Positions 9,283 through 17,318 of a stretch of DNA of 64,000 bases are shown in pieces. Location: assembly GCA_051954235.1 (NCBI GenBank), contig JBQCHY010000008.1, forward strand, positions 1 to 64,000. Reading direction: 5' to 3'. The stretch is from 62-47 sp051954235. GTDB taxonomy: Bacteria; Pseudomonadota; Alphaproteobacteria; Rhizobiales; Xanthobacteraceae. The position numbers were made by a program, and so were the translations under genes. Position 1 is the stretch's first letter. Each line of letters starts with the position of its first letter. The notes below the pieces were generated by a model. That model saw only the letters and a program-made list of their open reading frames with translations, did no database searches and was not told where the DNA came from.

Positions 9283-9323
9283 ATAAAAAGGTTGAGTGGA
9301 GGCTTCTGTTGCCAGGTGCCTCC
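9283..9323 (-). terminator. Rho-independent terminator of ssrA
   Basis: On the minus strand GGAGGC ... GCCTCC forms a stem with a ~14-base loop, followed after a few bases by CCTTTTTATCG. A second T-run (CTCTTTTTATCG) lies about 20 bases further on. The stem may double as the last helix of the coding RNA. Confidence 0.6.
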
Positions 9324-9612
9324 GAACCCCGCCTAGCGGAGCTTAACCCACTAGGACTTTAGACTTGGTCTTTCAAACTGCTTACGCAGCCTGAGCAACC
9401 GGAGCAAAGTTGTCGTTTGCAACTATTGCATAGCCCGATAACGGCGGAACCATACCGAGAAAAAACACGCCCTTTACGCCCTCGTCGATCCTGTTTCGCC
9501 CCCGCCGAAGCTCCGGTCCGATCCGGAAGGAGCTTTGGTGGAGGCGCCGGGTGCTGCCCCCGGGTCCGAATGGTTTATTGCGACGGCCATTTATTTCCAT
9601 AGCCGGCGAACC
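9290..9612 (-). ncRNA. ssrA: Transfer-messenger RNA, circularly permuted two-piece form
   Basis: The tmRNA rescues stalled ribosomes and adds a degradation tag. This is the alphaproteobacterial permuted form, with the acceptor piece transcribed first. It runs from about 9612 to 9536 and ends GCGCCTCCACCA, with a T-arm-like CCGGG-7-CCCGG stem. A ~32-nt spacer folding as AAGCTCC/GGAGCTT follows, then the coding piece from 9503 (GGGGGCGAAACAGGATCGACG) to about 9290. The acceptor helix is restored between pieces: GGGGGCG of the coding piece pairs with CGCCTCC of the acceptor piece. The tag frame encodes ANDNFAPVAQAA followed by TAA. A TATATT hexamer near 9622 is a plausible -10. The outer ends are approximate. 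Confidence 0.92.
9382..9420 (-). other. tmRNA tag-peptide reading frame
   Basis: The resume codon GCA (9420-9418) opens a 12-codon frame, ANDNFAPVAQAA, closed by TAA. The AxAA-type end is the ClpX/Clp protease recognition element and the AND-N start is the SspB-contact side. It is part of ssrA, not an independent gene. An open frame running through the acceptor piece into this tag is spurious. Confidence 0.93.
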
Positions 9613-9743
9613 GGCCTGCTCAATATAGGGGCCAAGGCCGTCCGGCGAAAGCCCTCCGTCGGTTTACCCCATGAGAGGATTGAGATTTGCGGCGGCTCCG
9701 CGCGCGGTGCAGGTGAGGCCATTGAAAACACGCCTTGGTGGCA

Positions 9744-10370
9744 ATGAAGGAAGGTTCTAAGTCTTCGCCGATGCCGTCCGATTCCCCCGCTGCCGGACTC
9801 CCGCTCGATCCGCCGCCATTGGCGCTGCCGGGGAGGTTCGCGCTGTTCGTCGCCTTTGCCAAAATGTCGCTGGCGGGGTTCGGCGGGGTGTTGGTGTTCG
9901 CGCGCCGCGCCATCGTCGACAAGCATCGCTGGATGAGCGCCGACGAGTTCAACGAAACCTTCGCGCTCTGCCATTTCCTTCCCGGCCCCAACATCGTCAA
10001 CCTGTCGGTGGTGTTCGGCGCCCGGATTCGCGGCTTCACGGGGAGCATCGCGGCCTTTCTCGGACTGCTGGCGCCGCCGTTCCTGATCGTGACGACATTG
10101 GCGCTGCTCTACGCGCATTACGGAGATGTCCCGGCATTGCGGCGGGTGCTCAACGGCGTGTCCTGCGCGGCGGTCGGGCTGCTGCTGGCGGTGACGTGGC
10201 GGATGGTGCTGCCGCTGTTGAAGCGGCGGGAGCCGGTCGCGCTTGTGATGCTTGTCGTGGTCTTCGTCGCGGTCGGTGTCCTGCGCTGGCCGCTGCCGCA
10301 GGTACTGCTGGCGACCATTCCGCTCAGCATCGCCGCGACATGGCTGGCGCAGCGGAGGCACGCGACATGA
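9744..10370 (+). CDS. chrA: Chromate transporter, N-terminal-type half (ChrA family)
   Basis: A ~208-residue half-length ChrA protein with about five to six membrane helices. The family signature appears as FAKMSLAGFGGVLVFARRA near the N-terminus and CHFLPGPNIVNLSVVFG further on. Full-length ChrA (about 400 residues) has two homologous halves; here the second half is a separate gene starting inside this stop codon. Pairs of short-chain ChrA proteins are thought to work together in chromate efflux in exchange for sulfate or protons. Chromate as the real substrate is inferred from the family. The ATG at 9744 is a choice among 9735 (GTG), 9744 and 9771. Confidence 0.85.
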   Translation: MKEGSKSSPMPSDSPAAGLPLDPPPLALPGRFALFVAFAKMSLAGFGGVLVFARRAIVDKHRWMSADEFNETFALCHFLPGPNIVNLSVVFGARIRGFTGSIAAFLGLLAPPFLIVTTLALLYAHYGDVPALRRVLNGVSCAAVGLLLAVTWRMVLPLLKRREPVALVMLVVVFVAVGVLRWPLPQVLLATIPLSIAATWLAQRRHAT

Positions 10371-10897
10371 CGAGCATCGGCACTTTGGTCAGCATCGCGG
10401 CTGCGTTCGGCTGGCTGTCCCTGTTCGCGGTCGGCGGCGCGGCGGCCGCCATCCCCGAAATCCACCGCATTGCCGTCGATCTCAACCACTGGATGACCGA
10501 CACCCAGTTCGCCGATGCCTTCGCGATCGCGCAATTGTCGCCGGGTCCCAACGTGCTGATCGTCTCGCTCGTTGGCTATCAAGTCGCCGGGATCGCCGGC
10601 GCGCTGGTCGCGACCTTGGCGATGTGCGTGCCGACGGCGGCGCTGGCCTATACCGTCAGCCGGCTGCTCACCCGGGCCGGCGATTCGCCCTGGCCGGCGC
10701 TGGTGCAGGCGGCGCTGGTTCCACTTTCGATCGGGCTGATGGCGGCAAGCGGCCTGGTTCTGGCCTTTGCCGCCGACGGTTCCTTCGCCGCCGTGGTGCT
10801 GACTCTGGCCGCGGCGGTGCTGGCGGCCGCGACCTCGCTCAACCCGGTCTGGCTGCTGGTGGCCGGCGGTATCCTCGGCCTGCTCGGGTGGATTTGA
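10367..10897 (+). CDS. chrA: Chromate transporter, C-terminal-type half (ChrA family)
   Basis: A 176-residue partner half of ChrA, with the motif pair FGWLSLFAVGGAAAAIPEI and AQLSPGPNVLIVSLVGYQ that mirrors the upstream gene. About five to six helices are predicted. The ATG overlaps the upstream stop (ATGA), so both halves are co-translated in near-equal amounts, as expected for a heterodimer. Only ~110 bp separates it from thyA, but no functional link is evident. Confidence 0.85.
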   Translation: MTSIGTLVSIAAAFGWLSLFAVGGAAAAIPEIHRIAVDLNHWMTDTQFADAFAIAQLSPGPNVLIVSLVGYQVAGIAGALVATLAMCVPTAALAYTVSRLLTRAGDSPWPALVQAALVPLSIGLMAASGLVLAFAADGSFAAVVLTLAAAVLAAATSLNPVWLLVAGGILGLLGWI

Positions 10898-11007
10898 GGG
10901 AGTTGATCGGCCGCCGGGACGACCACATTTCCCCAGTAATATTCCCCCTGGCCGGTCGTGCCGTCCGGCGCCGGGCGCTAAACTGGGGCGTAACGAGATA
11001 GATCCTC

Positions 11008-11802
11008 ATGCACCAATATCACGACCTGCTCGAACGCATTCTCGCCGATGGCGTGGAGAAGCACGACCGCACCGGCACCGGAACGCTGTCGGTGTTCGGC
11101 CATCAGACACGCCACAATTTGGCCGCAGGATTCCCGCTGCTCACGACGAAGAAGCTATCCCTCAAGTCGATCATTCACGAACTGCTCTGGTTTCTGAAGG
11201 GCGACACCAACATCAAGTACCTCAAGGACCACGGCGTTTCGATCTGGGATGAGTGGGCCGATGAGAACGGCGATCTCGGTCCGGTCTACGGTTCGCAGTG
11301 GCGCTCATGGCCCGCGCCGGACGGGCGCAGCATCGATCAGATCGCCAATGTCGTCGACATGATCCGGCGCAATCCGGATTCCCGGCGGCTGATCGTCTCG
11401 GCATGGAATCCGGCCGAGGTCGACAAGATGGCGCTGCCGCCGTGCCATTGCCTGTTTCAGTTTTATGTCGCGGGCGGCAAGCTGTCGTGCCAACTCTATC
11501 AGCGTTCGGCCGATGTGTTTCTCGGTGTGCCGTTCAACATCGCATCCTACGCGCTGCTAACGATGATGGTCGCGCAGGTCACCGGCCTGAAAGCCGGCGA
11601 ATTCATCCACACACTGGGCGACGCGCATCTCTACTCCAATCATCTGGAGCAGGCGCGATTGCAATTGACGCGCGCGCCGCGTGCGCTGCCGACGATGACG
11701 CTCAATCCGGATGTGAAGGATATCTTCGCGTTCCGCTACGAGGACTTCACGCTGACGAACTACGATCCGCATCCGCACATCAAAGCCGAGGTTGCGGTGT
11801 GA
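11008..11802 (+). CDS. thyA: Thymidylate synthase
   Basis: A 264-residue enzyme, the same length as the E. coli protein. It methylates dUMP to dTMP using 5,10-methylene-tetrahydrofolate and releases dihydrofolate. The catalytic cysteine lies in LPPCHC at residue 146, with RRLIVSAWNP just before it for phosphate binding, and DVFLGVPFNIASYA is present. folA begins inside the stop codon, so the enzyme that makes dihydrofolate is coupled to the one that recycles it. Confidence 0.97.
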   Translation: MHQYHDLLERILADGVEKHDRTGTGTLSVFGHQTRHNLAAGFPLLTTKKLSLKSIIHELLWFLKGDTNIKYLKDHGVSIWDEWADENGDLGPVYGSQWRSWPAPDGRSIDQIANVVDMIRRNPDSRRLIVSAWNPAEVDKMALPPCHCLFQFYVAGGKLSCQLYQRSADVFLGVPFNIASYALLTMMVAQVTGLKAGEFIHTLGDAHLYSNHLEQARLQLTRAPRALPTMTLNPDVKDIFAFRYEDFTLTNYDPHPHIKAEVAV

Positions 11803-12335
11803 GTGGAGCCGCATCGACGCAACTTGAAATCGTGCTGCTCGTTGCGATGGCCGAGAACGGCGTGATCGGCCGCGACAACACGATTCCGTGGCGATTGAAA
11901 ACCGATCAGCTGCGCCTCAAGCAAATGACGATGGGCAAGCCGATCGTGATGGGCCGCAAGACATTCGAGTCTTTGCGCCGTCCGTTGCCGGGACGCACCA
12001 ACATCGTGATCACGCGCGATCCTGCGTTTCAGGCGGCGGGCGCGGTGATAACGGACTCGCTGGCGCATGCGAACGAGATCGCACGCGGCGATGCGCTGCG
12101 GCGTTTCGTCACTGAGATCGCGGTGATTGGTGGCGCTGAAATTTACGCGCAGGCGATGCCGTTCGCGGATCGGCTCGAAGTCACCGAAGTTCACGCAACG
12201 CTCGAGGGCGATACGCGATTTGCCGCCATCGATCCGGCGATATGGCAGGAGACGGCGCGGGAGCGTCACGGAGCATCGGCCGATGACAGTGCCGATTTCT
12301 CCTATGTGACTTATCGTCGGCGTGAGCGCCATTAA
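11799..12335 (+). CDS. folA: Dihydrofolate reductase
   Basis: A 178-residue enzyme reducing dihydrofolate to tetrahydrofolate with NADPH. Typical segments are visible: VAMAENGVIGRDNTIPW near the start, then MGRKTFESL and the glycine pair in VIGGAEIY. The GTG start overlaps the thyA stop (GTGA), which marks translational coupling; the coding frame is open much further upstream but that part lies inside thyA. An acid residue near 39 (DQLRLKQMT) stands where the catalytic Asp/Glu is expected. Confidence 0.95.
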   Translation: MSGAASTQLEIVLLVAMAENGVIGRDNTIPWRLKTDQLRLKQMTMGKPIVMGRKTFESLRRPLPGRTNIVITRDPAFQAAGAVITDSLAHANEIARGDALRRFVTEIAVIGGAEIYAQAMPFADRLEVTEVHATLEGDTRFAAIDPAIWQETARERHGASADDSADFSYVTYRRRERH

Positions 12336-12458
12336 CCGACAGACTGCCTTCACATTGACAATTTTGGTTCGGCGCTTAGCTCCATCTAAGCGCGCAATTG
12401 GCCGAAAATGAGCTTCAGGGCGTTTGAGCGCGAGCGTGTCACGCGTTAACAAGCCGCG

Positions 12459-12487
12459 TTGTAAGGGCCGGGGGCGTCCCCTATAAA
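12459..12487 (+). promoter_or_regulatory. Candidate promoter of hflK-hflC
   Basis: TTGTAA (12459-12464) and TATAAA (12482-12487) are separated by 17 bp, about 60 bp upstream of hflK. The -10 is preceded by CCCC, so a heat-shock sigma factor is also conceivable. This is a sequence match only; the 213-bp gap after folA shows no gene. Confidence 0.45.
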
Positions 12488-12548
12488 GCCGTGCAGGTTA
12501 ATCGCTGGGCCGGAAGGTCAAGTCCGGCCAGCGCCGAGGAGGTTGTCG

Positions 12549-13703
12549 ATGCCGTGGAAGAATCAAGGTGGAGGGCCATGGGGCTCGGGTCCGAAAGGGC
12601 CGTGGGGTTCCGGCCCTCAATCTACGGGTCCGAAACCGCCTGATCTCGAAGACCTGCTGCGGCGCGGGCAGGATCGCCTGCAATCGATTTTGCCCGGCGG
12701 CCACATGAGCACGATGGGCATTCTTCTCGTCATTGTTGCAGGCTTGGCCATTTGGGGCCTGTCCGGTTTCTTCCGGGTGCAATCCGAAGAACTCGGCGTG
12801 GTACTGCGCTTCGGCAAACACGTCCGCACCGTGCAGCCCGGTCTGAACTATCATCTACCGTATCCGATCGAAACCGTGTTGCTGCCGAAGGCACTACGCG
12901 TCTCGACGCTCAACATCGGCATGACGATGTCGCAGGATCCGGCGCGGCGTGGCGCTGTCATGCGTGACGTGCCGGAAGAAAGCCTGATGCTGACCGGCGA
13001 CGAGAATATCGTTGACGTCGATTTCACCGTGCTGTGGCGGATCAAGCCGGATGGCGTCGGTGATTTCCTGTTCAACATCCAGAATCCCGAAGGCACCGTG
13101 AAGGCCGTCGCCGAAAGCGCGATGCGCGAATTGATCGGACGCTCGGAGATTCAGCCGATCCTCACCGGCGCGCGCACCAACATCGAAAACTCGGTGCAGG
13201 ACCTGATGCAGCGGACGCTGGACAAATACGGCGCCGGCATCTTGATCCAGCAGGTGCAGATGCAGAAGGTCGATCCGCCGCAACAGGTGATCGATGCGTT
13301 CCGCGACGTGCAGGCGGCGCGCGCCGACCTCGAGCGTTTGCAGAACGAAGCGCAGACCTATGCTAACCGCGTTATTCCCGACGCGCGCGGTCGCGCGGCG
13401 CAGATCGTGCAGAACGCGGAAGGCTACAAGGAGCAGGCGATTGCCGAAGCAAAGGGCCAAAGCTCGCGCTTCCTGCAAGTCTATCAGGCTTACAAGCTCG
13501 CGCCTGACGTGACGCGTGAGCGCATCTATCTGGAAACCATGGAGCGCGTGCTCGGTGGTGCCGACAAGCTGGTTTACGATCCGGGCGGAGCGGGATCGCA
13601 GGGCATCGTGCCTTACCTGCCGCTCAGCGAATTGACGTCGCGGCGTAGCGCGCCGCCCTCGGCTGCCAATCAGCCTAGCAAGCCGAATGGGAGCGTGCGA
13701 TGA
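12549..13703 (+). CDS. hflK: FtsH protease activity modulator HflK
   Basis: A 384-residue SPFH-domain protein. A Gly/Pro/Lys-rich cytoplasmic start (MPWKNQGGGPWGSGPKGPWG) precedes one membrane helix at about 58-75, then the periplasmic SPFH/prohibitin domain and a helical C-terminal part with ERLQNEAQTYAN. With HflC it forms a large cage around the membrane AAA protease FtsH and modulates quality control of membrane proteins. The ATG at 12549 follows GAGGAGG; a TTG two codons earlier is unlikely. The stop overlaps the hflC start. Confidence 0.93.
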   Translation: MPWKNQGGGPWGSGPKGPWGSGPQSTGPKPPDLEDLLRRGQDRLQSILPGGHMSTMGILLVIVAGLAIWGLSGFFRVQSEELGVVLRFGKHVRTVQPGLNYHLPYPIETVLLPKALRVSTLNIGMTMSQDPARRGAVMRDVPEESLMLTGDENIVDVDFTVLWRIKPDGVGDFLFNIQNPEGTVKAVAESAMRELIGRSEIQPILTGARTNIENSVQDLMQRTLDKYGAGILIQQVQMQKVDPPQQVIDAFRDVQAARADLERLQNEAQTYANRVIPDARGRAAQIVQNAEGYKEQAIAEAKGQSSRFLQVYQAYKLAPDVTRERIYLETMERVLGGADKLVYDPGGAGSQGIVPYLPLSELTSRRSAPPSAANQPSKPNGSVR

Positions 13704-14617
13704 GAGCCGGAGTTTCAGGAATCGTCGCGCTGCTGTTGCTGCTCGTCGTGGTGGTGATCGGCTATAGCTCGCTGTTCACGGTGCGTGAAACCGAGCAGGT
13801 GCTATTGGTGCGATTGGGTGAACCGGTCCGCGTGGTGACCGATCCCGGCCTGCATTTCAAGGCGCCGTTCGTCGATTCGGTGATCAGCATCGACAAGCGG
13901 ATTCTCGATCTGGAAAACCCGTCGCAGGAAGTGATCGCTTCAGACCAGAAGCGGCTCGTGGTCGATGCGTTCGCGCGTTACCGCATCAAGAACGCGTTGC
14001 GTTTCTATCAGAGCGTTGGCTCGATTCAGGCGGCCAACCTCCAGTTGACGGCGTTGCTCAACGCGTCGCTGCGCCGCGTGCTGGGTGAAGCAACCTTTAT
14101 CCAGGTCGTGCGTGACGAGCGCGAAACGCTGATGGCGCGGATTCGCGAACAGCTCGACAAGGAGGCCGGCGGTTACGGCATTTCCGTTGTCGACGTCCGC
14201 ATCCGTCGCGCCGATCTGCCGGACCAGAACAGCCAGGCGGTCTATCAGCGGATGCAGACCGAGCGTCAGCGTGAAGCGGCCGAGTTCCGCGCGCAGGGCG
14301 GCCAGAAGGCGCAGGAGATCCGCTCCAAGGCGGATCGCGAGGCGACGGTGATCGTGGCCGACGCCAATTCGCAGGCCGAACAGATTCGCGGTCAGGGCGA
14401 CGGCGAGCGTAACCGCTTGTTCGCCGACGCCTACAATCAGGACCCGAACTTCTTCGCGTTCTATCGCTCGATGTCGGCTTACGAGACCGGCCTCAAGCAA
14501 AACGATACGCGCTTCCTGCTGAGGCCCGATTCGGATTTCTTCCGCTTCTTCGGCAGTCCGTCGGGCAAGCCGTCGAATGGCGGTCCGCGCGCGCAGGGAT
14601 CGGCTGACGCCAAGTAG
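13700..14617 (+). CDS. hflC: Protease modulator HflC
   Basis: A 305-residue SPFH-domain partner of HflK. One N-terminal membrane helix (about 6-26) is followed by TVRETEQVLLVRLGEP and the prohibitin-like domain, then the helical segment with QTERQREAAEFRAQGGQKAQEIRSK that is typical of HflC. The ATGA overlap with hflK ensures equal synthesis of the two cage subunits. A strong hairpin follows about 40 bp downstream, so the operon probably ends here. Confidence 0.95.
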   Translation: MRAGVSGIVALLLLLVVVVIGYSSLFTVRETEQVLLVRLGEPVRVVTDPGLHFKAPFVDSVISIDKRILDLENPSQEVIASDQKRLVVDAFARYRIKNALRFYQSVGSIQAANLQLTALLNASLRRVLGEATFIQVVRDERETLMARIREQLDKEAGGYGISVVDVRIRRADLPDQNSQAVYQRMQTERQREAAEFRAQGGQKAQEIRSKADREATVIVADANSQAEQIRGQGDGERNRLFADAYNQDPNFFAFYRSMSAYETGLKQNDTRFLLRPDSDFFRFFGSPSGKPSNGGPRAQGSADAK

Positions 14618-14653
14618 CTGGCGCCGCGAAGCATTGCGGATGAAACGACAACG

Positions 14654-14686
14654 AACCAACGCCGCCATAGGGCGGCGTTGGTTTTT
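14654..14686 (+). terminator. Rho-independent terminator after hflC
   Basis: CCAACGCCGCC and GGCGGCGTTGG form a perfect 11-bp stem with a four-base loop, followed immediately by TTTTT. It lies about 40 bp after the hflC stop. Confidence 0.9.
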
Positions 14687-14868
14687 CGTCGGCATGGTTC
14701 GCCGCATGGTGCTCTTTGATAGTCGGTGCTGGCATTCTCTGCGCCCCGATGCAATCGGTAAAAAGCCGGTGCTCCCGCTTTCGGATCGTGCTCTAATCGC
14801 GTCAGGGAACACGGCGAGTCACTCGCGGGTGCGCCGGGAGAGATGCCGAGTAGGGAGGTTGCCACCTG

Positions 14869-15069
14869 ATGAGGTCTATTGCGTTCGCCGACTTCCTCAT
14901 CGGCGTGGGAATGTTGCTCGTGATCGAAGGCCTGCTCTTCGCTGCCGCCCCCGGTTGGATGCGCCGGGCGATGGAGAGCGTGCTGCACACTCCGGACACC
15001 ATCCTCCGGTTGTCCGGGATCGGAACGGCGGTCCTTGGCTTGATCGTGATCTGGCTAATCCGGTGGTAG
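14869..15069 (+). CDS. DUF2065 domain-containing protein
   Basis: A 66-residue inner-membrane protein with two hydrophobic helices (about 4-26 and 45-64) around a polar loop, matching the DUF2065 (YjeT-like) family. GGGAGG precedes the ATG by about ten bases. It lies between hflKC and degP, an arrangement common in proteobacteria, so a role in envelope protein quality control is a reasonable guess; function is unknown. Confidence 0.85.
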   Translation: MRSIAFADFLIGVGMLLVIEGLLFAAAPGWMRRAMESVLHTPDTILRLSGIGTAVLGLIVIWLIRW

Positions 15070-15246
15070 GTTGCGGCGTGCCGATCATGGCGGCGCCCGT
15101 CAATTTGCCGCAATCCCTGCCGCTGATAGCGGTAATATGACAACGGCTTGATCTCCGGGCGCTTGCGCCTGCCCTGCTTTCAGGCACAGTGCGGCTCGCG
15201 ATGCCGATTCAAGCCATCTGACCTCGTTACTGGAGATTTATCGAAT

Positions 15247-16779
15247 ATGACCGAAGCAGTTCCGACTCTGGGTGGCCGACTGCGGCAAGGGCTGGTGGCG
15301 ATCTGCCTGGGCGCTAGTCTCGGCATGACGAGCTTCGGTGCGGTGAGCGTTCTGCTGCCGACCTCGGCACAGGCGCGCGGACCGGAAGGCATCGCCGACG
15401 TTGCGGAGAAAGTGATCGACGCCGTCGTCAACATTTCGACGACGCAAAACATCGAAGCCAAGGGCGGCGGCGACAAGCGCGTGGTGCCGCAACTGCCGCC
15501 GGGATCGCCTTTCGAGGAATTCTTCGACGACTTCTTCAAGAACCGGCGCGGACCGGGTGGCGACAAGGGTGGTAACGGCGGCCCACGTGCGCACAAGGTC
15601 AATTCGCTTGGCTCGGGCTTCATCATCAGCACCGACGGTTATGTCGTTACTAATAACCACGTCATCGCCGACGCGGACGAGATCAACGTCATTCTCAATG
15701 ACGGCTCCAAGGCGCGCGCCGATCTGGTCGGCGTCGACAAGAAGACCGATCTGGCGCTGCTCAAGTTCAAGCCGGAGAAGCCGCTGACCGCGGTGAAATT
15801 CGGCGACTCCGATGCGTTGCGGCTCGGCGAATGGGTGATCGCGATCGGCAACCCGTTCAGCCTTGGTGGTACCGTGACGGCGGGCATCGTCTCGGCACGT
15901 AACCGCGATATCAATTCGGGACCTTACGACAGCTACATCCAGACCGACGCGGCGATCAATCGCGGCAATTCCGGCGGTCCGCTCTTCAACCTCAACGGTG
16001 AAGTGGTGGGCGTCAACACCGCGATTATTTCACCATCGGGCGGTTCGATCGGCATCGGCTTCGCCGTGCCGTCGAAGACGGTGGCGGCGGTGATTCAGCA
16101 GTTGCGCGAATTCAAGGAAGTGCGGCGCGGCTGGCTTGGCGTGCGCATCCAGCAGGTCACCGACGAGATCGCGGAAAGCCTCAACATCAAACCGGCGCGT
16201 GGCGCGCTGGTCGCAGGCATCGACGACAAGGGACCGGCGAAGCCCGCCGGCATCGAGCCGGGCGATGTCATCGTCAAGTTCGACGGCAAGGACATCAAGG
16301 AGCCGAAGGACCTGTCGCGCGTGGTGGCCGATACGCCCACCGGCAAGGCGGTGGATGTCCTTATCATCCGCAAGGGCGCGGAGCAGACCAAGCAGGTGAC
16401 GATCGGCCGCCTCGACGATGCGCCGACGCCGGTCCGTGTCTCGACGAAATCGAACGGCGATAACGTCGAGAAGACCGTGACGCAGAAGGCGCTCGGTCTC
16501 GACCTCGCCAACATCAGCAAGGATCTGCGCGGCCGCTACAAGATCAAGGACTCCGTGAAGGGCGTCGTCGTCACCGGCGTCGACGATGGTTCTGATGCGG
16601 CCGAGAAGCGGCTCAGCGCCGGCGACGTGATCGTCGAGGTCGCGCAGGAAGCGGTTGCCAATGCGGCCGACGTCAAGAAGCGCGTCGACCAGTTGAAGAA
16701 GGACGGCAAGAAGTCGGTGCTGTTGTTGGTTTCGAACGGCGAGGGTGAGTTGCGCTTCGTTGCGGTGAGCCTGAAGTAG
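15247..16779 (+). CDS. degP: Do family periplasmic serine protease
   Basis: A 510-residue HtrA/DegP-type protease and chaperone. A signal peptide of ~43 residues ends near TSAQARG. The trypsin-like domain shows the catalytic triad His138 (TNNHVIAD), Asp168 (KKTDLALLKF) and Ser242 (NRGNSGGPLF). Two PDZ domains follow at about 300-390 and 410-505. It degrades or refolds misfolded envelope proteins. The ATG at 15247 gives a proper signal peptide; the frame is open upstream but reads as non-coding. Its position after hflKC-DUF2065 fits an envelope stress cluster. DegP, DegQ and MucD cannot be told apart from sequence alone. Confidence 0.93.
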   Translation: MTEAVPTLGGRLRQGLVAICLGASLGMTSFGAVSVLLPTSAQARGPEGIADVAEKVIDAVVNISTTQNIEAKGGGDKRVVPQLPPGSPFEEFFDDFFKNRRGPGGDKGGNGGPRAHKVNSLGSGFIISTDGYVVTNNHVIADADEINVILNDGSKARADLVGVDKKTDLALLKFKPEKPLTAVKFGDSDALRLGEWVIAIGNPFSLGGTVTAGIVSARNRDINSGPYDSYIQTDAAINRGNSGGPLFNLNGEVVGVNTAIISPSGGSIGIGFAVPSKTVAAVIQQLREFKEVRRGWLGVRIQQVTDEIAESLNIKPARGALVAGIDDKGPAKPAGIEPGDVIVKFDGKDIKEPKDLSRVVADTPTGKAVDVLIIRKGAEQTKQVTIGRLDDAPTPVRVSTKSNGDNVEKTVTQKALGLDLANISKDLRGRYKIKDSVKGVVVTGVDDGSDAAEKRLSAGDVIVEVAQEAVANAADVKKRVDQLKKDGKKSVLLLVSNGEGELRFVAVSLK

Positions 16780-16794
16780 CCTCGCAGACTTTTT

Positions 16795-16880
16795 CGTCGG
16801 CATTGCGAGGAGCAAAGCGACGAAGCAATCCAGTTCTTGCTCGAGGCTCCTGGATTGCTTCGCTTCGCTCGCAATGATGG
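16795..16880. repeat. Palindromic intergenic repeat, CATTGCGAG family (copy 3)
   Basis: GGCATTGCGAGGAGCAAAG and the inverted CGCTTCGCTCGCAATGATGG flank arms GAAGCAATCCAG / TGGATTGCTTCG. It lies between the convergent degP and arsC ends, where it could act as a bidirectional 3' structure. Confidence 0.8.
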
Positions 16881-16958
16881 CTACGATCCATTCCCCTGTT
16901 TCGCGGGGTTTGCGAAACCAGAGAACTGCTTCGATCCATAGCGACGATTGCAGTCCAA

Positions 16959-17315
16959 CTACCTCGGTAAAAGGTCCAGCACGCGTTCGGGCGGGCGGCA
17001 AAGCCGCACGCCCTTCGGCGTGACGACCAAGGGACGTTCGATCAGTACCGGATGTGCGATCATCGCATCGAGCAAGGCATCGTCATCGGCGGTGTCCAAG
17101 TTTAATTCGCGATAGAGCGCTTCCTTGGTGCGGATCGTCTCTCGGGGCGTTAGCCCGGCGCGGCACAGCAGGTCCGCGAGTTCGGCGCGGCTCGGCGGCG
17201 TCGCCAGATATTCGATGATGGTCGGCGTAATGCCGGCGGCGCGGATCAGTTCCAGCGCGCCGCGTGAATTGCTGCACTTCGGGTTGTGATAGATGGTAAC
17301 GCCGTTGGCGGTCAT
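16959..17315 (-). CDS. arsC: Arsenate reductase (glutaredoxin-type)
   Basis: A 118-residue ArsC/Spx-superfamily protein with the active-site loop NPKCSNSRG (Cys14), which forms the arsenate thioester reduced by glutathione and glutaredoxin. KEALYRELNL and RPLVVTPKGVRLCRPPE carry the conserved arginines that bind the oxyanion. It starts three bases after the serB stop, so both are in one transcript. No arsR or arsenite pump is nearby, so a housekeeping ArsC/YffB-like role is possible instead of dedicated arsenic resistance. Confidence 0.9.
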   Translation of the reverse strand: MTANGVTIYHNPKCSNSRGALELIRAAGITPTIIEYLATPPSRAELADLLCRAGLTPRETIRTKEALYRELNLDTADDDALLDAMIAHPVLIERPLVVTPKGVRLCRPPERVLDLLPR

Positions 17316-17318
17316 CGT

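Noticed and set aside
9382..9600. Open frame of 72 codons on the minus strand ending in ANDNFAPVAQAA
   Set aside because: It runs through the acceptor piece and spacer of the tmRNA; only the last 12 codons, the tag, are translated, from the resume codon.
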